A stretch of DNA of 64,000 bases from Methylophaga sp. (GTDB lineage: Bacteria > Pseudomonadota > Gammaproteobacteria > Nitrosococcales > Methylophagaceae): contig JAFIFW010000019.1 in the NCBI GenBank assembly GCA_020831825.1, forward strand, positions 96,499-160,498, in the 5' to 3' direction. How positions within the stretch are numbered: position 1 is the stretch's first letter; each line of letters opens with the position of its first letter. Shown here one piece after another: positions 10,466-21,713 of this stretch. A model generated the notes under the pieces. That model had not been told where the DNA came from. It ran no database searches and worked only from the letters and a program-made list of their open reading frames with translations. The position numbers and the translations under genes are program-made.

Positions 10466-11686
10466 ATGCCGACGCCACAAACACAACTGCTTACCATCAA
10501 TGGTGGTTCATCCAGCATCAAATTTACGTTGTACAACGTAGGTGCATCGCTCACCGCCACGCTATCTGGCAAGCTGACAGGATTGGGCTTGCAAACAGCC
10601 AGCCTGCGCATCAACAATCTGCAAACGGATGAAGAATCGATAACTGAAGTTGAGGCTGAAGACTATCCGCAGGCGGTTTCGTTGCTGATGGACTGGTTTC
10701 AGAAAAATATCGATATCAGTGCACTCAAAGCCATCGGCCATCGTATTGTGCATGGTGGTCATCGATATAAAACACCGCAGTGGGTCAGCCAGCCGTTACT
10801 AGACGAGTTGTTGTCGATGATTGCCATGGATCCGCAACATCTACCCGGTGAAATCCAGCTCATACAAGCGTTTGCACAACAGTTTCCCCAGTTAAAACAA
10901 ATGGTCTGTTTTGACACCGAGTTTCATCAGCATTTGCCGGCCGTTGCCAGATTATTGCCAATTCCTCGGCGCTATCACGATGCAGGCATTTATCGTTATG
11001 GTTTTCACGGCTTGTCGTATCAGTATCTAATGCAGACGCTGCATGCTTTGGAAGGCAATCAGATTCAGCACCAGAAAATCGTATTGGCGCATCTTGGCAA
11101 TGGCGCCAGTATGACGGCTGTCATCAATCAGCAATCTATTGACACTACAATGGCCATGACGCCTGCTGCTGGCATCATGATGGGCAGTCGCAGTGGCGAT
11201 CTGGATCCGGGCCTGTTTGGTTTGCTGAACCGGATTGAGGACATGTCCGCTGAACAGTTCGACCACATGATTCATCATCAATCGGGCTTAGTGGGCGTTT
11301 CTGACTATAGCAGTGATATGCAGCAGTTATTGGCAAAACGTGCGAATGATTCAAATGTTGCTGAAGCTATAGACAGTTTTTGTTATCAAACCAGAAAACA
11401 GATTGGTGCCTACGCTGCAGCACTGGGTGGATTGGACAGTGTCGTATTTTCGGGGGGGATAGGTGAAAATTTGCCTGAGATTCGCAGTCAGATATGTGAT
11501 CAACTGGCGTTTCTGGGCATTCACCTTGATGACGCTTTGAACAGGCAGAATGCTTTGAAGATATCCAAAGCAGACACCCCGGTAACGGTCTGGGCAATTC
11601 CGACTGACGAAGAGCTCATCATAGCGCAGTCGATGTGCGATCTATTGAACCTGCATTATCAAAAAGAAGGTCACAATGAAAGTTGA
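10466..11686 (+). CDS. ackA: Acetate kinase
   Basis: Interconverts acetyl phosphate plus ADP with acetate plus ATP. Motifs include [52 protein letters not shown] and [13 protein letters not shown]. The ATG at 10466 is preferred to an in-frame TTG at 10460. It overlaps the next gene, a phosphoketolase, by 11 bases: the phosphoketolase makes acetyl phosphate and AckA takes ATP from it, so the pair forms the end of a phosphoketolase shunt. Confidence 0.96.
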   Translation: MPTPQTQLLTINGGSSSIKFTLYNVGASLTATLSGKLTGLGLQTASLRINNLQTDEESITEVEAEDYPQAVSLLMDWFQKNIDISALKAIGHRIVHGGHRYKTPQWVSQPLLDELLSMIAMDPQHLPGEIQLIQAFAQQFPQLKQMVCFDTEFHQHLPAVARLLPIPRRYHDAGIYRYGFHGLSYQYLMQTLHALEGNQIQHQKIVLAHLGNGASMTAVINQQSIDTTMAMTPAAGIMMGSRSGDLDPGLFGLLNRIEDMSAEQFDHMIHHQSGLVGVSDYSSDMQQLLAKRANDSNVAEAIDSFCYQTRKQIGAYAAALGGLDSVVFSGGIGENLPEIRSQICDQLAFLGIHLDDALNRQNALKISKADTPVTVWAIPTDEELIIAQSMCDLLNLHYQKEGHNES

Positions 11687-14057
11687 AAGCTCAGAGACAG
11701 AAACATCACAACCGCTGGATCAGGATTTGTTAGGCAAGATGCACGCTTACTGGCGAGCTGCCAACTATCTCTCCGTCGGTCAAATTTATCTATTCGATAA
11801 TCCTTTGTTAAAGCAACCGCTTGAGGCGGCTCATATCAAGCCTCGTTTGCTGGGACACTGGGGCACCACGCCCGGGCTCAACTTTATCTATGTGCATCTC
11901 AATCGGGTCATCAAACAACATGATCTGAATGTGATTTATATTGCCGGTCCGGGACATGGTGGACCGGCATTGGTTGCCAACACCTATCTGGAAGGCAGCT
12001 ATACAGAAACCTACCCGGAAATTTCACAGGACGAAGCAGGCATGAAACGCCTGTTCAAACAATTTTCGTTTCCGGGCGGTGTGCCAAGCCATGTTGCGCC
12101 GGAAACACCCGGCTCGATTCATGAAGGCGGTGAACTGGGTTATGCCTTGTCTCATGCCTATGGTGCAGCCTTTGATAATCCTGATTTGATTGTGGCCTGT
12201 GTGGTTGGTGATGGCGAGGCTGAAACCGGTGCCTTGGCAACCAGTTGGCATTCCAACAAGTTTCTTAATCCACAACAAGACGGTGCCGTGTTACCCATCC
12301 TGCATCTCAATGGCTATAAAATCGCCAGCCCGACCATATTGGCTCGAATTCCTGATGACGAGTTGCATGCCTTGTTTTATGGCTATGGTTATACGCCGTA
12401 CTTTGTCGAAGGCGATGATCCGCAGCAGATGCATCAACTGATGGCCGCTACCATGGATAAAGCGATAGCACAGATTCAGCAGATCCAGAACGATGCGCGG
12501 CAACACGGCGTAACTCAGCGACCACACTGGCCGATGATTATCCTGCGTTCACCCAAAGGCTGGACCGGCCCGGAATCGGTAGATGGTAAAAAAACCGAAG
12601 GCACTTTCCGTTCTCATCAGGTACCCATGGGCGATATGGATCAGCAAAATCATATCGAGATCCTCAACACATGGCTGCAAAGCTATCGACCTGAGCAGTT
12701 ATTTGATCAAAACGGCAGACTGGTACCGGAAGTGGCGGCATTGGCGCCAACTGGTAATCGTCGTATGGGTGCCAATCCCCATGCCAATGGCGGTCAGTTG
12801 CTGCAGGATCTGATCATGCCAGATTTTCGTGATTATGCTGTGGCAGTCAGCAAACCTGGTGGCACAAAAGCCGAAGCCACACGCGAGATGGGCAAGTTTC
12901 TGCGTGATGTGATGCAACACAATCTGACTGCGAATAATTTCCGCTTGTTCAGTCCAGACGAAAATAACTCCAATCGCTGGCAGGATGTGCTGGATGTGAC
13001 CGGCAGAATCTGGATGGGTGAGATGCTGCCCGGCGATGACAAATTAGCAGTGGATGGCCGAGTGATGGAAATGCTCAGCGAGCATCAATGTCAGGGCTGG
13101 CTGGAAGGGTATCTGCTAACTGGCCGACACGGGTTTTTCTCATGTTATGAGGCATTTATTCATATCATCGACTCGATGTTTAATCAGCACGCCAAATGGC
13201 TGAAGATCTGTAATCAGATCCCCTGGCGCAAACCGATTGCCTCATTAAATTATCTCTTGTCATCACATGTCTGGCGACAGGATCACAACGGCTTTTCGCA
13301 TCAAGACCCGGGTTTTATCGATCATGTGGTCAATAAAAAAGCCGAAGTGGTCAGGGTTTATCTGCCACCTGATGCAAACACGCTTTTATCAGTGACTGAT
13401 CACTGTCTGCGCAGCCGCAACTATGTCAATGTGGTTGTGGCTGGCAAGCAACCTTCGCCGCAATGGCTGGATATGGAATCGGCGGTCAAACATTGCACGG
13501 CAGGTATCGGCGTTTGGGAGTGGGCCAGTAATGATGCCGGCCAGTCACCGGATCTGGTGATGGCCTGTTGTGGTGATGTGCCGACCATGGAGACGCTGGC
13601 GGCAGTGAAGCTGTTGAATGCGCTGTTACCCGAACTGAAAATCCGCGTGATTAATGTGGTGGACTTGATGAAACTGCAATCGCCCAGCGAACATCCGCAT
13701 GGGCTCGAGGACGATGCTTTTGATAGTTTATTCACCCAGGATAAACCGGTGATTTTTGCCTATCATGGCTACCCGATGCTGATCCATCGGTTGACCTATC
13801 GGCGTACCAATCATAAAAATCTGCATGTCCATGGTTTCAAGGAAGAGGGCACCACCACGACGCCATTTGATATGACCGTGATCAATGATCTGGACAGATT
13901 TCATCTGGTGCAGAATGCCGTTCGGTACTTACCGCAAATCGGAGATCAAAAGCGAGCAGAAATCGAATCCTTTGTCGAACAGAAACTCGCCGAACACAAC
14001 CAGTATATTCGCGAGCATGGTCAGGATTTACCGGAAATTCGTAACTGGCAGTGGTAA
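11676..14057 (+). CDS. xfp: Phosphoketolase (xylulose-5-phosphate/fructose-6-phosphate)
   Basis: Thiamine-diphosphate enzyme that cleaves xylulose 5-phosphate and/or fructose 6-phosphate with phosphate, giving acetyl phosphate plus a shorter sugar phosphate. N-terminal landmarks are [17 protein letters not shown] and GPGHGGPA; the ThDP/metal motif is [21 protein letters not shown] shortened at its end; DFRDYAV and [14 protein letters not shown] follow. It has 793 residues, in the family range. Start ATG lies inside the ackA 3' end, implying translational coupling. Substrate preference cannot be read from sequence by eye. Confidence 0.96.
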   Translation: MKVESSETETSQPLDQDLLGKMHAYWRAANYLSVGQIYLFDNPLLKQPLEAAHIKPRLLGHWGTTPGLNFIYVHLNRVIKQHDLNVIYIAGPGHGGPALVANTYLEGSYTETYPEISQDEAGMKRLFKQFSFPGGVPSHVAPETPGSIHEGGELGYALSHAYGAAFDNPDLIVACVVGDGEAETGALATSWHSNKFLNPQQDGAVLPILHLNGYKIASPTILARIPDDELHALFYGYGYTPYFVEGDDPQQMHQLMAATMDKAIAQIQQIQNDARQHGVTQRPHWPMIILRSPKGWTGPESVDGKKTEGTFRSHQVPMGDMDQQNHIEILNTWLQSYRPEQLFDQNGRLVPEVAALAPTGNRRMGANPHANGGQLLQDLIMPDFRDYAVAVSKPGGTKAEATREMGKFLRDVMQHNLTANNFRLFSPDENNSNRWQDVLDVTGRIWMGEMLPGDDKLAVDGRVMEMLSEHQCQGWLEGYLLTGRHGFFSCYEAFIHIIDSMFNQHAKWLKICNQIPWRKPIASLNYLLSSHVWRQDHNGFSHQDPGFIDHVVNKKAEVVRVYLPPDANTLLSVTDHCLRSRNYVNVVVAGKQPSPQWLDMESAVKHCTAGIGVWEWASNDAGQSPDLVMACCGDVPTMETLAAVKLLNALLPELKIRVINVVDLMKLQSPSEHPHGLEDDAFDSLFTQDKPVIFAYHGYPMLIHRLTYRRTNHKNLHVHGFKEEGTTTTPFDMTVINDLDRFHLVQNAVRYLPQIGDQKRAEIESFVEQKLAEHNQYIREHGQDLPEIRNWQW

Positions 14058-14067
14058 AAAAACAGCA

Positions 14068-14098
14068 CCCTTGCCTGATCGGTCAGGCAAGGGCTTTT
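14068..14098. terminator. Bidirectional terminator between xfp and folD
   Basis: Perfect 11-bp stem CCCTTGCCTGA / TCAGGCAAGGG with a TCGG tetraloop. It is flanked by TTTT on the plus strand and, read on the minus strand, by a T run from the AAAAAAA at 14056-14062. The two genes converge here. Confidence 0.9.
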
Positions 14099-14099
14099 G

Positions 14100-14954
14100 T
14101 TAGATGTGCAGGTGCTCTGCAGCAAACAGGGTGTTTTCCAGCAGCGTCGCTACCGTCATGGGGCCCACACCACCCGGAACGGGCGTAATCCATGACGCTT
14201 TTTTGCTGGCGGTGGCAAATTCCACATCACCGGTTAATTTGCCGTCTTCGAGTCGATTGATACCCACATCAATAACCACGGCACCATCGCGGACCCATTC
14301 GCCGGGAATAAAGCCGGGCTTGCCAACCGCGACCACCAGCACTTCTGCACGGCGCACATGAGACTCCAGATCAGTGGTCATGCGATGACAGACAGTGGTG
14401 GTGCATCCGGCCAGCAATAATTCAAGCGCCATGGGACGGCCGACAATGTTTGAAGCGCCGACAACAACTGCTTCCTTGCCCTTGAGCTCAATGCCAGTGC
14501 TCTGCAGCATGGTAATGACGCCCTTGGGTGTGCATGGGCGCAGTTGCGGGTTGCGTTGCGCCAATCGGCCGATATTATAAGGATGGAAACCATCAACATC
14601 CTTATGTGGCGCAATATGTTCAATCACTGCATCAGCATTGATATGAGCAGGTAGAGGCAGTTGAACCAGAATGCCATCAATCTCGTCATCATTGTTGAGG
14701 CGGTCAATCAGCGTAAGCAGGGCTTCCTGAGTGGTGTCTTCCGGCAGGTCAAAGGACTCTGATTTGAATCCAACTTCTTCACAACTGCGACGTTTGCTGC
14801 CCACGTAAACCTGCGAAGCGGGATTGTCGCCAATCAACACCACAGCCAGTCCGGGAATACGTTTTCCAGTTGCCAGCCGCATCTGTGTGGCAGCCTTAAT
14901 CTTTTGTTTGAGTTCGGCGGCAATTGCCTTGCCATCAATGATATTCGCAGTCAT
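14100..14954 (-). CDS. folD: Methylenetetrahydrofolate dehydrogenase/cyclohydrolase
   Basis: Bifunctional one-carbon enzyme converting 5,10-methylene-THF to 5,10-methenyl-THF (NADP-dependent) and then to 10-formyl-THF. Catalytic Lys is in [14 protein letters not shown]; other signatures are [42 protein letters not shown] and [15 protein letters not shown]. It has 284 residues, the family norm. It converges on xfp and diverges from the tRNA genes. In methylotrophs FolD would also serve formaldehyde/formate flow, which is only a contextual note. Confidence 0.97.
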   Translation of the reverse strand: MTANIIDGKAIAAELKQKIKAATQMRLATGKRIPGLAVVLIGDNPASQVYVGSKRRSCEEVGFKSESFDLPEDTTQEALLTLIDRLNNDDEIDGILVQLPLPAHINADAVIEHIAPHKDVDGFHPYNIGRLAQRNPQLRPCTPKGVITMLQSTGIELKGKEAVVVGASNIVGRPMALELLLAGCTTTVCHRMTTDLESHVRRAEVLVVAVGKPGFIPGEWVRDGAVVIDVGINRLEDGKLTGDVEFATASKKASWITPVPGGVGPMTVATLLENTLFAAEHLHI

Positions 14955-15031
14955 CTACGCGGTCCCGACCAATTCAAAAGCGGCTATGATCGCACGTTGT
15001 CAGGATGACAGCAAAAATTATCAATGAGTGG

Positions 15032-15060
15032 TTGACTCACTTGGTAGCGCGGAGTATTAT
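15032..15060 (+). promoter_or_regulatory. Sigma70-type promoter for the tRNA-Pro/tRNA-Arg unit
   Basis: TTGACT (15032-15037) and TATTAT (15055-15060) with an ideal 17-base spacer, 36 bases before the mature tRNA-Pro. No other strong promoter lies between the two tRNAs, so they are probably one transcript. Confidence 0.75.
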
Positions 15061-15095
15061 TTCGCCTTCTTTGGGGATGTACTCCTTCGAAACGT

Positions 15096-15172
<77 letters not shown>

Positions 15173-15213
15173 TTTAAAGTTTTTTCTCAAGTCCTCGCTT
15201 AGATAAATTCAAT

Positions 15214-15290
15214 GCGCCCGTAGCTCATCTGGATAGAGCATCGGCCTTCTAAGCCGAGGGTAGCAGGTTCGAGTCCTGCCGGGCGTGCCA
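15214..15290 (+). tRNA. tRNA-Arg (anticodon TCT)
   Basis: A 77-base cloverleaf with acceptor GCGCCCG / CGGGCGT (G-U first pair), anticodon stem TCGGC / GCCGA with loop CTTCTAA (TCT), T-arm GCAGGTTCGAGTCCTGC and encoded CCA. It reads AGA/AGG codons. It lies 41 bases after tRNA-Pro. Confidence 0.97.
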
Positions 15291-15378
15291 CTCTTCTCCT
15301 CAGCAAAATCATCCAAAAACACGACACATGCATTTGTTGCATACAATCTGACGTGGAATAATCTGCACTTGTTTCACC

Positions 15379-17379
15379 ATGTACTGCACTCATGATCGCA
15401 GTGCGAAAACAACAGACTCTAATCGCCACAAGGATTTGCATTTGAAAGTTCGTGCCCCCATCGCGGCCATTTGCCAATGGTTTTTGACTCGACCGCGCTC
15501 GGTTAAGCGAGTGATCAGCCTCTCGGTGGATGTCTTTGCTGTCTGTTTTGCTCTCTGGCTGGCATTTTCGCTTCGACTCAGCACGCTGTTTGTACCGCCA
15601 TCACATCAATGGTGGCTGTTTCCTGCGGCTGTTTTGCTGGCCCTTCCGGTGTTTATCAGATTCGGACTGTATCGTGCCGTGATTCGCTATATCGGCATGG
15701 ATGCAATATGGGCAATTATTCGTGCCGTATTGTTGTTCACCTTGTTGTTCATGGCGCTGGTGCTGTTTGCCGGACCGCTGGCGGGTGTGGTACCTCGAAC
15801 CGTATTTGTTATCAATGCGATCTTGTTGTTGATTCTGACTGGCGGGACGCGATTGCTGGCACGATGGGTGTTTACACGTAGCAGTGATATCAAACGGCTT
15901 AACCTCAGGAGCCGCAGACACATTCCGCCGGTGATTATTTACGGTGCTGGCCAGGCGGGTGCGCAACTGGCAGCGATGTTAAAGATGAGCAATCAGTTGA
16001 ATCCGGTTGCCTTTATTGATGATGCGCCTTCGTTGCACAAGCAGGTCATTAACGGGATTGTGGTACATCCTTTCGAAAACCTTACCGCATTGATGGATAA
16101 ATACCGTGTTCGTGACGTGTTACTGGCGATGCCATCTTTGTCACGTAGTGCTCGTAACGAGATTATTGAAAAACTGGAATCCTATCCGGTGCATGTACGA
16201 ACATTGCCGGACCTTATTGATCTTGCCGAAGGGCGCATCAGTGTGTCAGATATCCGGGAGGTCGATATTGCTGACCTGCTTGGCCGTGAACCTGTCGCGC
16301 CTCAACAGGATCTGTTGGAAGCAAACATCCGTGACAAGGTCGTCATGGTCACCGGGGCGGGGGGGTCTATCGGATCTGAACTTTGCCGACAGATTATTCG
16401 CCTGTCGCCACGATATCTGATTCTCTACGAAATCAATGAGTTTGCCCTGTACAACATTGAACAGGAATTGCGCCAGACGATCAGTCACGATGCCTTGGTG
16501 GTGATCCTGGGCTCGGTGCTGGATCAAGCCCGGCTAAACAAAGTGTGTCGTCGTTTCTCGGTGAATACCATCTACCATGCAGCTGCCTACAAGCATGTAC
16601 CAATGGTGGAAAAAAATATTCGTGAGGGCATACGTAACAACGTGTTTGGCACGCTCAACTGTGCGCAGTCAGCGATTGAGTGTGGTGTTGAAACATTTGT
16701 GCTGATCTCAACCGACAAAGCTGTTCGCCCGACCAATACCATGGGCGCCAGTAAGCGTTTGGCCGAGCTGGTGTTACAAGGATTGGCTGCGGATAAACAG
16801 GCACATTGCCATACCCGGTTTACCATGGTTCGATTCGGTAACGTGCTGGATTCATCCGGCTCTGTGGTGCCGCTGTTTCGTCAGCAAATTGCCTCCGGTG
16901 GACCGGTAACCGTGACCCATCCTGAAATCATTCGTTATTTCATGACGATTCCGGAAGCGGCAACACTGGTGATACAGGCCGGTGCACTGGGGCAGGGCGG
17001 TGATGTATTTGTCTTGGATATGGGCACACCAGTGAAGATTGTTGATCTGGCAAGACGCATGATTCATCTCAGTGGTTTTACTGTCCGAGATTCAAAACAT
17101 CCTGATGGAGATATCGAAATTATTTTCACAGGCCTTCGACATGGCGAGAAGCTCTACGAGGAGTTGCTGATTGGCGACAACGACACGCCCACCGTGCACT
17201 CCAAAATCATGACAGCCAATGAACGCATCATTCCTTGGGCTGAGCTGGGCACTATCCTGCAAGATCTGGAAAAAGCAGTAATTGAGGATGATTACCAAGC
17301 AGTCAGACAATTGCTTTGTGATCATGTCGATGGCTATCAACCCCAATGTGATATCGAAGACTGGTTAAGGCCTGATTAA
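15379..17379 (+). CDS. Membrane-bound nucleotide-sugar 4,6-dehydratase/epimerase (WbpM/CapD/PglF family)
   Basis: Extended-SDR enzyme that converts UDP-GlcNAc to a 4-keto-6-deoxy sugar in WbpM-type members. About four membrane helices lie within residues 40-170, followed by a CoA-binding-like Rossmann domain (VIIYGAGQAGAQL, about residue 190) and the catalytic SDR domain (TGAGGSIGSEL, about residue 320; STDKAVRPTNTMGASK, about 443-458). Met takes the place of the usual catalytic Tyr before Lys, as known for this family. It has 666 residues and opens the polysaccharide region just after the tRNAs. The exact product is not determined. Confidence 0.9.
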   Translation: MYCTHDRSAKTTDSNRHKDLHLKVRAPIAAICQWFLTRPRSVKRVISLSVDVFAVCFALWLAFSLRLSTLFVPPSHQWWLFPAAVLLALPVFIRFGLYRAVIRYIGMDAIWAIIRAVLLFTLLFMALVLFAGPLAGVVPRTVFVINAILLLILTGGTRLLARWVFTRSSDIKRLNLRSRRHIPPVIIYGAGQAGAQLAAMLKMSNQLNPVAFIDDAPSLHKQVINGIVVHPFENLTALMDKYRVRDVLLAMPSLSRSARNEIIEKLESYPVHVRTLPDLIDLAEGRISVSDIREVDIADLLGREPVAPQQDLLEANIRDKVVMVTGAGGSIGSELCRQIIRLSPRYLILYEINEFALYNIEQELRQTISHDALVVILGSVLDQARLNKVCRRFSVNTIYHAAAYKHVPMVEKNIREGIRNNVFGTLNCAQSAIECGVETFVLISTDKAVRPTNTMGASKRLAELVLQGLAADKQAHCHTRFTMVRFGNVLDSSGSVVPLFRQQIASGGPVTVTHPEIIRYFMTIPEAATLVIQAGALGQGGDVFVLDMGTPVKIVDLARRMIHLSGFTVRDSKHPDGDIEIIFTGLRHGEKLYEELLIGDNDTPTVHSKIMTANERIIPWAELGTILQDLEKAVIEDDYQAVRQLLCDHVDGYQPQCDIEDWLRPD

Positions 17380-17428
17380 GCCTGCTCAGGTATAATCTTC
17401 GTTTGCAACCAGCAGGAGAGTTAAACAG

Positions 17429-19441
17429 GTGTGCGGAATTGTTGGCGGTATCGCCGAGAGGAATGTGGCGCCGATCTTATTGGAAGGTTTACGCCGTCTG
17501 GAATATCGCGGATATGATTCATCAGGCATGGCCCTGCTTGATTCAGAAGCTGAACTGCGCCGAGTACGATCGCTTGGCAAAATAAAACAACTCGAACAAA
17601 AAATTGATGTGCTGGCACAGCCTTTTGCCGGACAACTTGGCATCGCGCACACGCGCTGGGCCACGCACGGCATTCCTGCCGAACATAATGCCCATCCGCA
17701 TATTTGTAACCATCGAGTTGCGGTGGTTCACAACGGCATTATCGAAAATTATCAATCACTCAAAACCAGACAGATTGAGCAGGGTTACCGCTTCACATCT
17801 GAAACAGACACCGAAGTGGTGGCGCATGCCATCTATCATTACCTCGCGGGCGGTGAACTTTCGGCATCCCCCGATAATTCAGACAGTCAGTCTGATTCAA
17901 GCATTCAAGCCAGCAAAGGCTTGTTTCAGGCTGTGATTCGGGCTGTTGCTGATTTTGAGGGCGCTTATGCGCTGGGCGTGGTCACTACCGATGATCCAGA
18001 TACCTTGGTCGCTGCACGAAAAGGCAGCCCACTGGTCATTGGCATTGGTATCGGTGAGCATTTTATTGCCTCGGATGTTTCGGCCTTGTTACCAGTGACC
18101 CAGAACTTTATTTTTCTGGAAGATGGTGATGTTGCTCAACTGACCCGGGACAGCGTGAAAATTTTCAGTACTGTGGCGGGGGAATGGGTAGATCGTCCCG
18201 TCAAGCAGTCCTCACTGAACATCACAGCGGTTGAGTTGGGCGAACATCGCCATTACATGCACAAGGAAATTTTTGAACAACCGCAGGCGGTGATCGACAC
18301 GCTTGAAGGTCGCATTACCCAGGAACAGGTATTAGTTTCCAGTTTCGGCCATCAGGCTGAGGCAGTGTTTGCCCAGATAGAGCGTCTACATATTATTGCC
18401 TGTGGCACCAGTTATCATGCCGGAATGGTCGCCAAATACTGGGCGGAAGATATTATTCGCATGCCGTGTCAGGTTGAAGTGGCCAGTGAGTTTCGCTATC
18501 GCCACCCGGTGATTGAGAACAACACCCTGTTTGTCACCATCAGTCAGTCGGGCGAAACAGCCGATACGCTGGCCGCTTTGCTGCAAATCAAGGCATTGCG
18601 TCAGCAACAGTCGGTTGAAATAACCGCGACAGCGGAGCCGGAACAATTCAACTCAAATGATGAATACGGCTGGCACATGACTGACAGCCATCAGGCACAG
18701 CTATCTCATGTACCAACGCTGACTATCTGTAATGTTGCAGAAAGCAGCCTGACCCGTGAAGCAGATATGGTGTTTCTGACCCATGCGGGGCCAGAGATTG
18801 GCGTTGCATCCACCAAGGCATTCACCACGCAACTGGTGGCGCTGGCTTTGCTGCTGACCAGTATTGGCAAAGTTAAAAATACACTGCCACATGCGCGGGA
18901 AAAATTGATCACCAGTGGGCTGCAAAAACTGCCAAATCTGATTCAGCAGGCTTTAATGCATGAGCAGGAAATCATCGACATTGCAGAAACCTTTGCCGAC
19001 AAACAGCATGCACTGTTTCTGGGGCGGGGCACCATGTATCCCATCGCCATGGAAGGTGCACTCAAGCTCAAGGAAATCAGCTATATTCACGCAGAAGCCT
19101 ATCCAGCCGGGGAGTTAAAACACGGACCTTTGGCACTGATAGATGAAAACATGCCGGTAATAGCTATTGCGCCACTGGATGATTTGCTGGAAAAACTCAA
19201 ATCAAACCTGCAGGAAGTCAAAGCCCGTGGTGGCCAGATGATTGTGTTTGAGGATGAACGATCAGATATCAGCTCGGATAGCGGCTTCAAGGTAGTCAAG
19301 GCAACCACCAATGTCGGTCGTATTACTGCACCGATTACCTACAATATTTTGCTGCAGTTACTCAGCTATCATGTTGCACTCATCAAAGGCACCGATGTTG
19401 ACCAGCCACGCAATCTGGCCAAATCAGTCACGGTAGAGTAA
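17429..19441 (+). CDS. glmS: Glutamine-fructose-6-phosphate aminotransferase
   Basis: Makes glucosamine 6-phosphate, the first step to UDP-GlcNAc. The start is GTG so that Cys follows the initiator Met (MCGIVGG), giving the N-terminal glutaminase nucleophile. Further motifs are RGYDSSGMA, HTRWATHG and HNGIIENY, then two SIS domains (CGTSYHAGMVAKYW, SQSGETADTLAAL) and the C-terminus NLAKSVTVE. At 670 residues it is about 60 longer than E. coli GlmS (609). The extra length is a Ser/Asp-rich stretch near residues 150-170 and about 35 residues near 393-429 in the first SIS domain. Confidence 0.96.
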   Translation: MCGIVGGIAERNVAPILLEGLRRLEYRGYDSSGMALLDSEAELRRVRSLGKIKQLEQKIDVLAQPFAGQLGIAHTRWATHGIPAEHNAHPHICNHRVAVVHNGIIENYQSLKTRQIEQGYRFTSETDTEVVAHAIYHYLAGGELSASPDNSDSQSDSSIQASKGLFQAVIRAVADFEGAYALGVVTTDDPDTLVAARKGSPLVIGIGIGEHFIASDVSALLPVTQNFIFLEDGDVAQLTRDSVKIFSTVAGEWVDRPVKQSSLNITAVELGEHRHYMHKEIFEQPQAVIDTLEGRITQEQVLVSSFGHQAEAVFAQIERLHIIACGTSYHAGMVAKYWAEDIIRMPCQVEVASEFRYRHPVIENNTLFVTISQSGETADTLAALLQIKALRQQQSVEITATAEPEQFNSNDEYGWHMTDSHQAQLSHVPTLTICNVAESSLTREADMVFLTHAGPEIGVASTKAFTTQLVALALLLTSIGKVKNTLPHAREKLITSGLQKLPNLIQQALMHEQEIIDIAETFADKQHALFLGRGTMYPIAMEGALKLKEISYIHAEAYPAGELKHGPLALIDENMPVIAIAPLDDLLEKLKSNLQEVKARGGQMIVFEDERSDISSDSGFKVVKATTNVGRITAPITYNILLQLLSYHVALIKGTDVDQPRNLAKSVTVE

Positions 19442-19599
19442 TACTGTGTTGATACTTTTAGAGGCGCGGCATAGCAGCTATTTGACTAAACAATGCGAAG
19501 TAAAAAACAACGCTATTACAACCAAAGCATAATCGTCACCGACGTAAGCTATGGCAATGATTAATCTGTTACACATACGAGTTATTTAAGGGATTGCCA

Positions 19600-20838
19600 A
19601 TGAAAATTGCAGTTGCAGGCACAGGATATGTTGGACTCTCGCTGGCGGTACTGCTGGCACAACATCACGAAGTGGTGGCACTGGATATCATCCAGGACAA
19701 AGTGGATCTGCTGAACAACAAGAAATCGCCGATTATTGATGCCGAAATCGAGAATTTTCTGGCAAACAAGTCATTAAACCTCACTGCAACACTCGACAAA
19801 CATCAGGCATACAACAATGCGGATTTTGTCATCATTGCCACACCAACTGATTATGATCCAGAAACCAACTACTTCAACACCAAAAGCGTTGAGGCAGTTA
19901 TAGAGGATGTGATTGCAATTAATCCGAATGCCGTCATGGTCATCAAATCGACGGTGCCGGTGGGCTATACAGAATCAGTCAAGAAACGTTTCTCAAATAC
20001 TGCAAATGAAAGTGGTCATCCCGAGCGCAGTCGAGGGATCTCGAAAGATGCTTCCATTGAAACTGGCATTCCAAATATCATCTTCTCGCCTGAGTTTCTG
20101 CGTGAAGGCAAAGCGCTTTACGATAATCTCTACCCCTCACGCATTGTTGTGGGTGAATGCAGCGAACGGGCTGAACAATTTGCACAGCTACTGCTGGAAG
20201 GTGCGGCCAAGCAGGAAGTCCCCGTGTTGTTTACGAATTCAACAGAAGCCGAAGCCATCAAGCTGTTTTCGAACACATACCTCGCGATGCGGGTTGCCTA
20301 CTTTAACGAACTGGACAGCTATGCTGAAACCCATGGCCTGGATACCCGGCAGATTATCGAAGGTGTCGGCCTGGACCCGCGTATTGGCAATCACTACAAC
20401 AATCCATCCTTTGGTTACGGCGGCTACTGTTTGCCCAAAGATACCAAACAACTGCTGGCCAATTATCAAAATGTGCCCAACAACCTGATCTCGGCCATTG
20501 TCGATGCCAATACCACACGCAAGGATTTTGTGGCCGAGCAAGTCATCAGAAAAAAGCCAAAAGTCGTGGGTATTTTCCGACTGGTCATGAAGCAAGGCTC
20601 CGACAACTTCCGGGCCTCGGCAATTCAAGGCATCATGAAACGTATCAAAGCCAAAGGCATTGAGGTTGTCATTTATGAGCCTGTGCTTGAACAAGCCGAG
20701 TTTTTCAATTCAAAAGTCATCAAGGATTTGCAGGCTTTTAAAGAACTGTCAGACGTCATCATTGCCAACCGAATGACCGATGAACTGCTGGATATCAGTC
20801 GCAAGGTCTACACACGTGATCTGTTTGGCAAGGATTAG
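19600..20838 (+). CDS. ugd: UDP-glucose 6-dehydrogenase with in-frame repeat insertion
   Basis: Oxidises UDP-glucose twice to UDP-glucuronate, feeding the downstream UDP-glucuronate 4-epimerase. The Rossmann motif is [17 protein letters not shown] and the active-site Cys is in [15 protein letters not shown]. An ATG at 19600 is preferred to TTG at 19594. It has 412 residues; E. coli Ugd has 388. The difference is a block between KKRF and [15 protein letters not shown] that encodes [11 protein letters not shown], the translation of a dispersed palindromic repeat found in intergenic arrays elsewhere in this window. The frame is kept and no catalytic motif is hit, so the enzyme may still work. 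Confidence 0.95.
   Translation: MKIAVAGTGYVGLSLAVLLAQHHEVVALDIIQDKVDLLNNKKSPIIDAEIENFLANKSLNLTATLDKHQAYNNADFVIIATPTDYDPETNYFNTKSVEAVIEDVIAINPNAVMVIKSTVPVGYTESVKKRFSNTANESGHPERSRGISKDASIETGIPNIIFSPEFLREGKALYDNLYPSRIVVGECSERAEQFAQLLLEGAAKQEVPVLFTNSTEAEAIKLFSNTYLAMRVAYFNELDSYAETHGLDTRQIIEGVGLDPRIGNHYNNPSFGYGGYCLPKDTKQLLANYQNVPNNLISAIVDANTTRKDFVAEQVIRKKPKVVGIFRLVMKQGSDNFRASAIQGIMKRIKAKGIEVVIYEPVLEQAEFFNSKVIKDLQAFKELSDVIIANRMTDELLDISRKVYTRDLFGKD
20015..20056 (+). repeat. Dispersed palindromic repeat (R1 core) inside ugd
   Basis: GTCAT followed by CCCGAGCGCAGTCGAGGG and ATCTC, the same core as the intergenic repeats at 59.2-60.5 kb and, with small changes, at 20.9-22.9 kb. A partial second arm (GAAAGATGCTTCC) follows. 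Translated in frame as part of Ugd. Confidence 0.85.
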
Positions 20839-20859
20839 CTGAGGCATACTTTTCACTGC

Positions 20860-21690
20860 CGAGCTGGATTGCCACAGCCTGTGGCTTCGCAATGACAAGT
20901 TAAAAAACAACTTCATTGCGAGTTAATCCGCCGTCATCCCGGGCCTAAATTTTTGTCATCCCGAGCTTGTCGAGGGATCTCAAACCACCTTCAACGTCGG
21001 CGCTATAGAAAGACCGTCATTCCGGGAATTGCCTCAGCAATTGCCCGGAATCTATGCAAGGCTTTGGCAAGATAACAACGCCAACAGAAACCCCACAACC
21101 GAATGTCATTCTGAGCGAAGCCGAAGAATCTCAAACCACTTTTCGAGATGCCTCCGCTGCGGTCGGCATGACAAGGAGGCTGTTATTTCGAGATGCCTCC
21201 ACTGCGATCGGTATGATAAGAAAACTTTCATCCCGCGCCTAAACCTTCGTCATCCCGAGCTTGTCGAGGGATCTCAAACGACCTTCAACGTCGGCACGGT
21301 AGAAAGACCGTCATTCCGGGAATTGCTTCAGCAATTGCTCGGAATCTATGCAAGGCTTTGGCAAGATAACAACGTCAACAGAAACCCCACAACCGAATGT
21401 CATTCTGAGCGAAGCCGAAGAATCTCAAACCACTTTTCGAGATGCCTCCGCTGCGGTCGGCATGACAAGGAGGCTGTTATTTCGAGATGCCTCCGCCGTG
21501 GTCGGCATGACAGAAAAACTTTCATCCCGCGCCTAAACCTCCGTCATCCCGAGCCTAAATTTTCGTCATCCCGAGTTTGTCGAGGGATCTCAAACCACCT
21601 TCAACGTCGGCACAGTAGAAAGACCGTCATTCCGTGAATTGCCCTAGCGATTACTCGGAATCCATAAGGTATTGCGTATTGCGCAATAGG
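20860..21690. repeat. Tandem array of composite palindromic repeats, left of higBA
   Basis: The 875 bases between ugd and higB hold no credible gene. They contain a leading R2 half-unit (CTGGATTGCCACAGCC, ending in AATGAC), then long composite units. Each unit strings together an R1 core (GTCATCCCGAGC...GAGGGATCTC), R5 (GTCATTCCGGGAATTGC with its inverted arm), R4 (GTCATTCTGAGCGAAGCC) and reversed R3 (GAGATGCCTCCG...GGCATGAC). GTCATTCCGG begins at 21016 and 21310 (294 bases apart) and, slightly changed, at 21626. Open frames of up to 202 codons here are repeat translations, not genes. Confidence 0.92.
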
Positions 21691-21713
21691 CGCAGGCAGG
21701 GTAAAATACTGTC

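Noticed and set aside
15337..15363. Promoter TTGCAT / TAATCT before the membrane-bound dehydratase
   Set aside because: Poor -10 match and a 16-base spacer; not strong enough to list as a feature.
21029..21637. A 202-codon plus-strand frame
   Set aside because: It is the translation of the tandem repeat units (ERSRRISNH-type peptides recur) with no domain and no ribosome-binding site.
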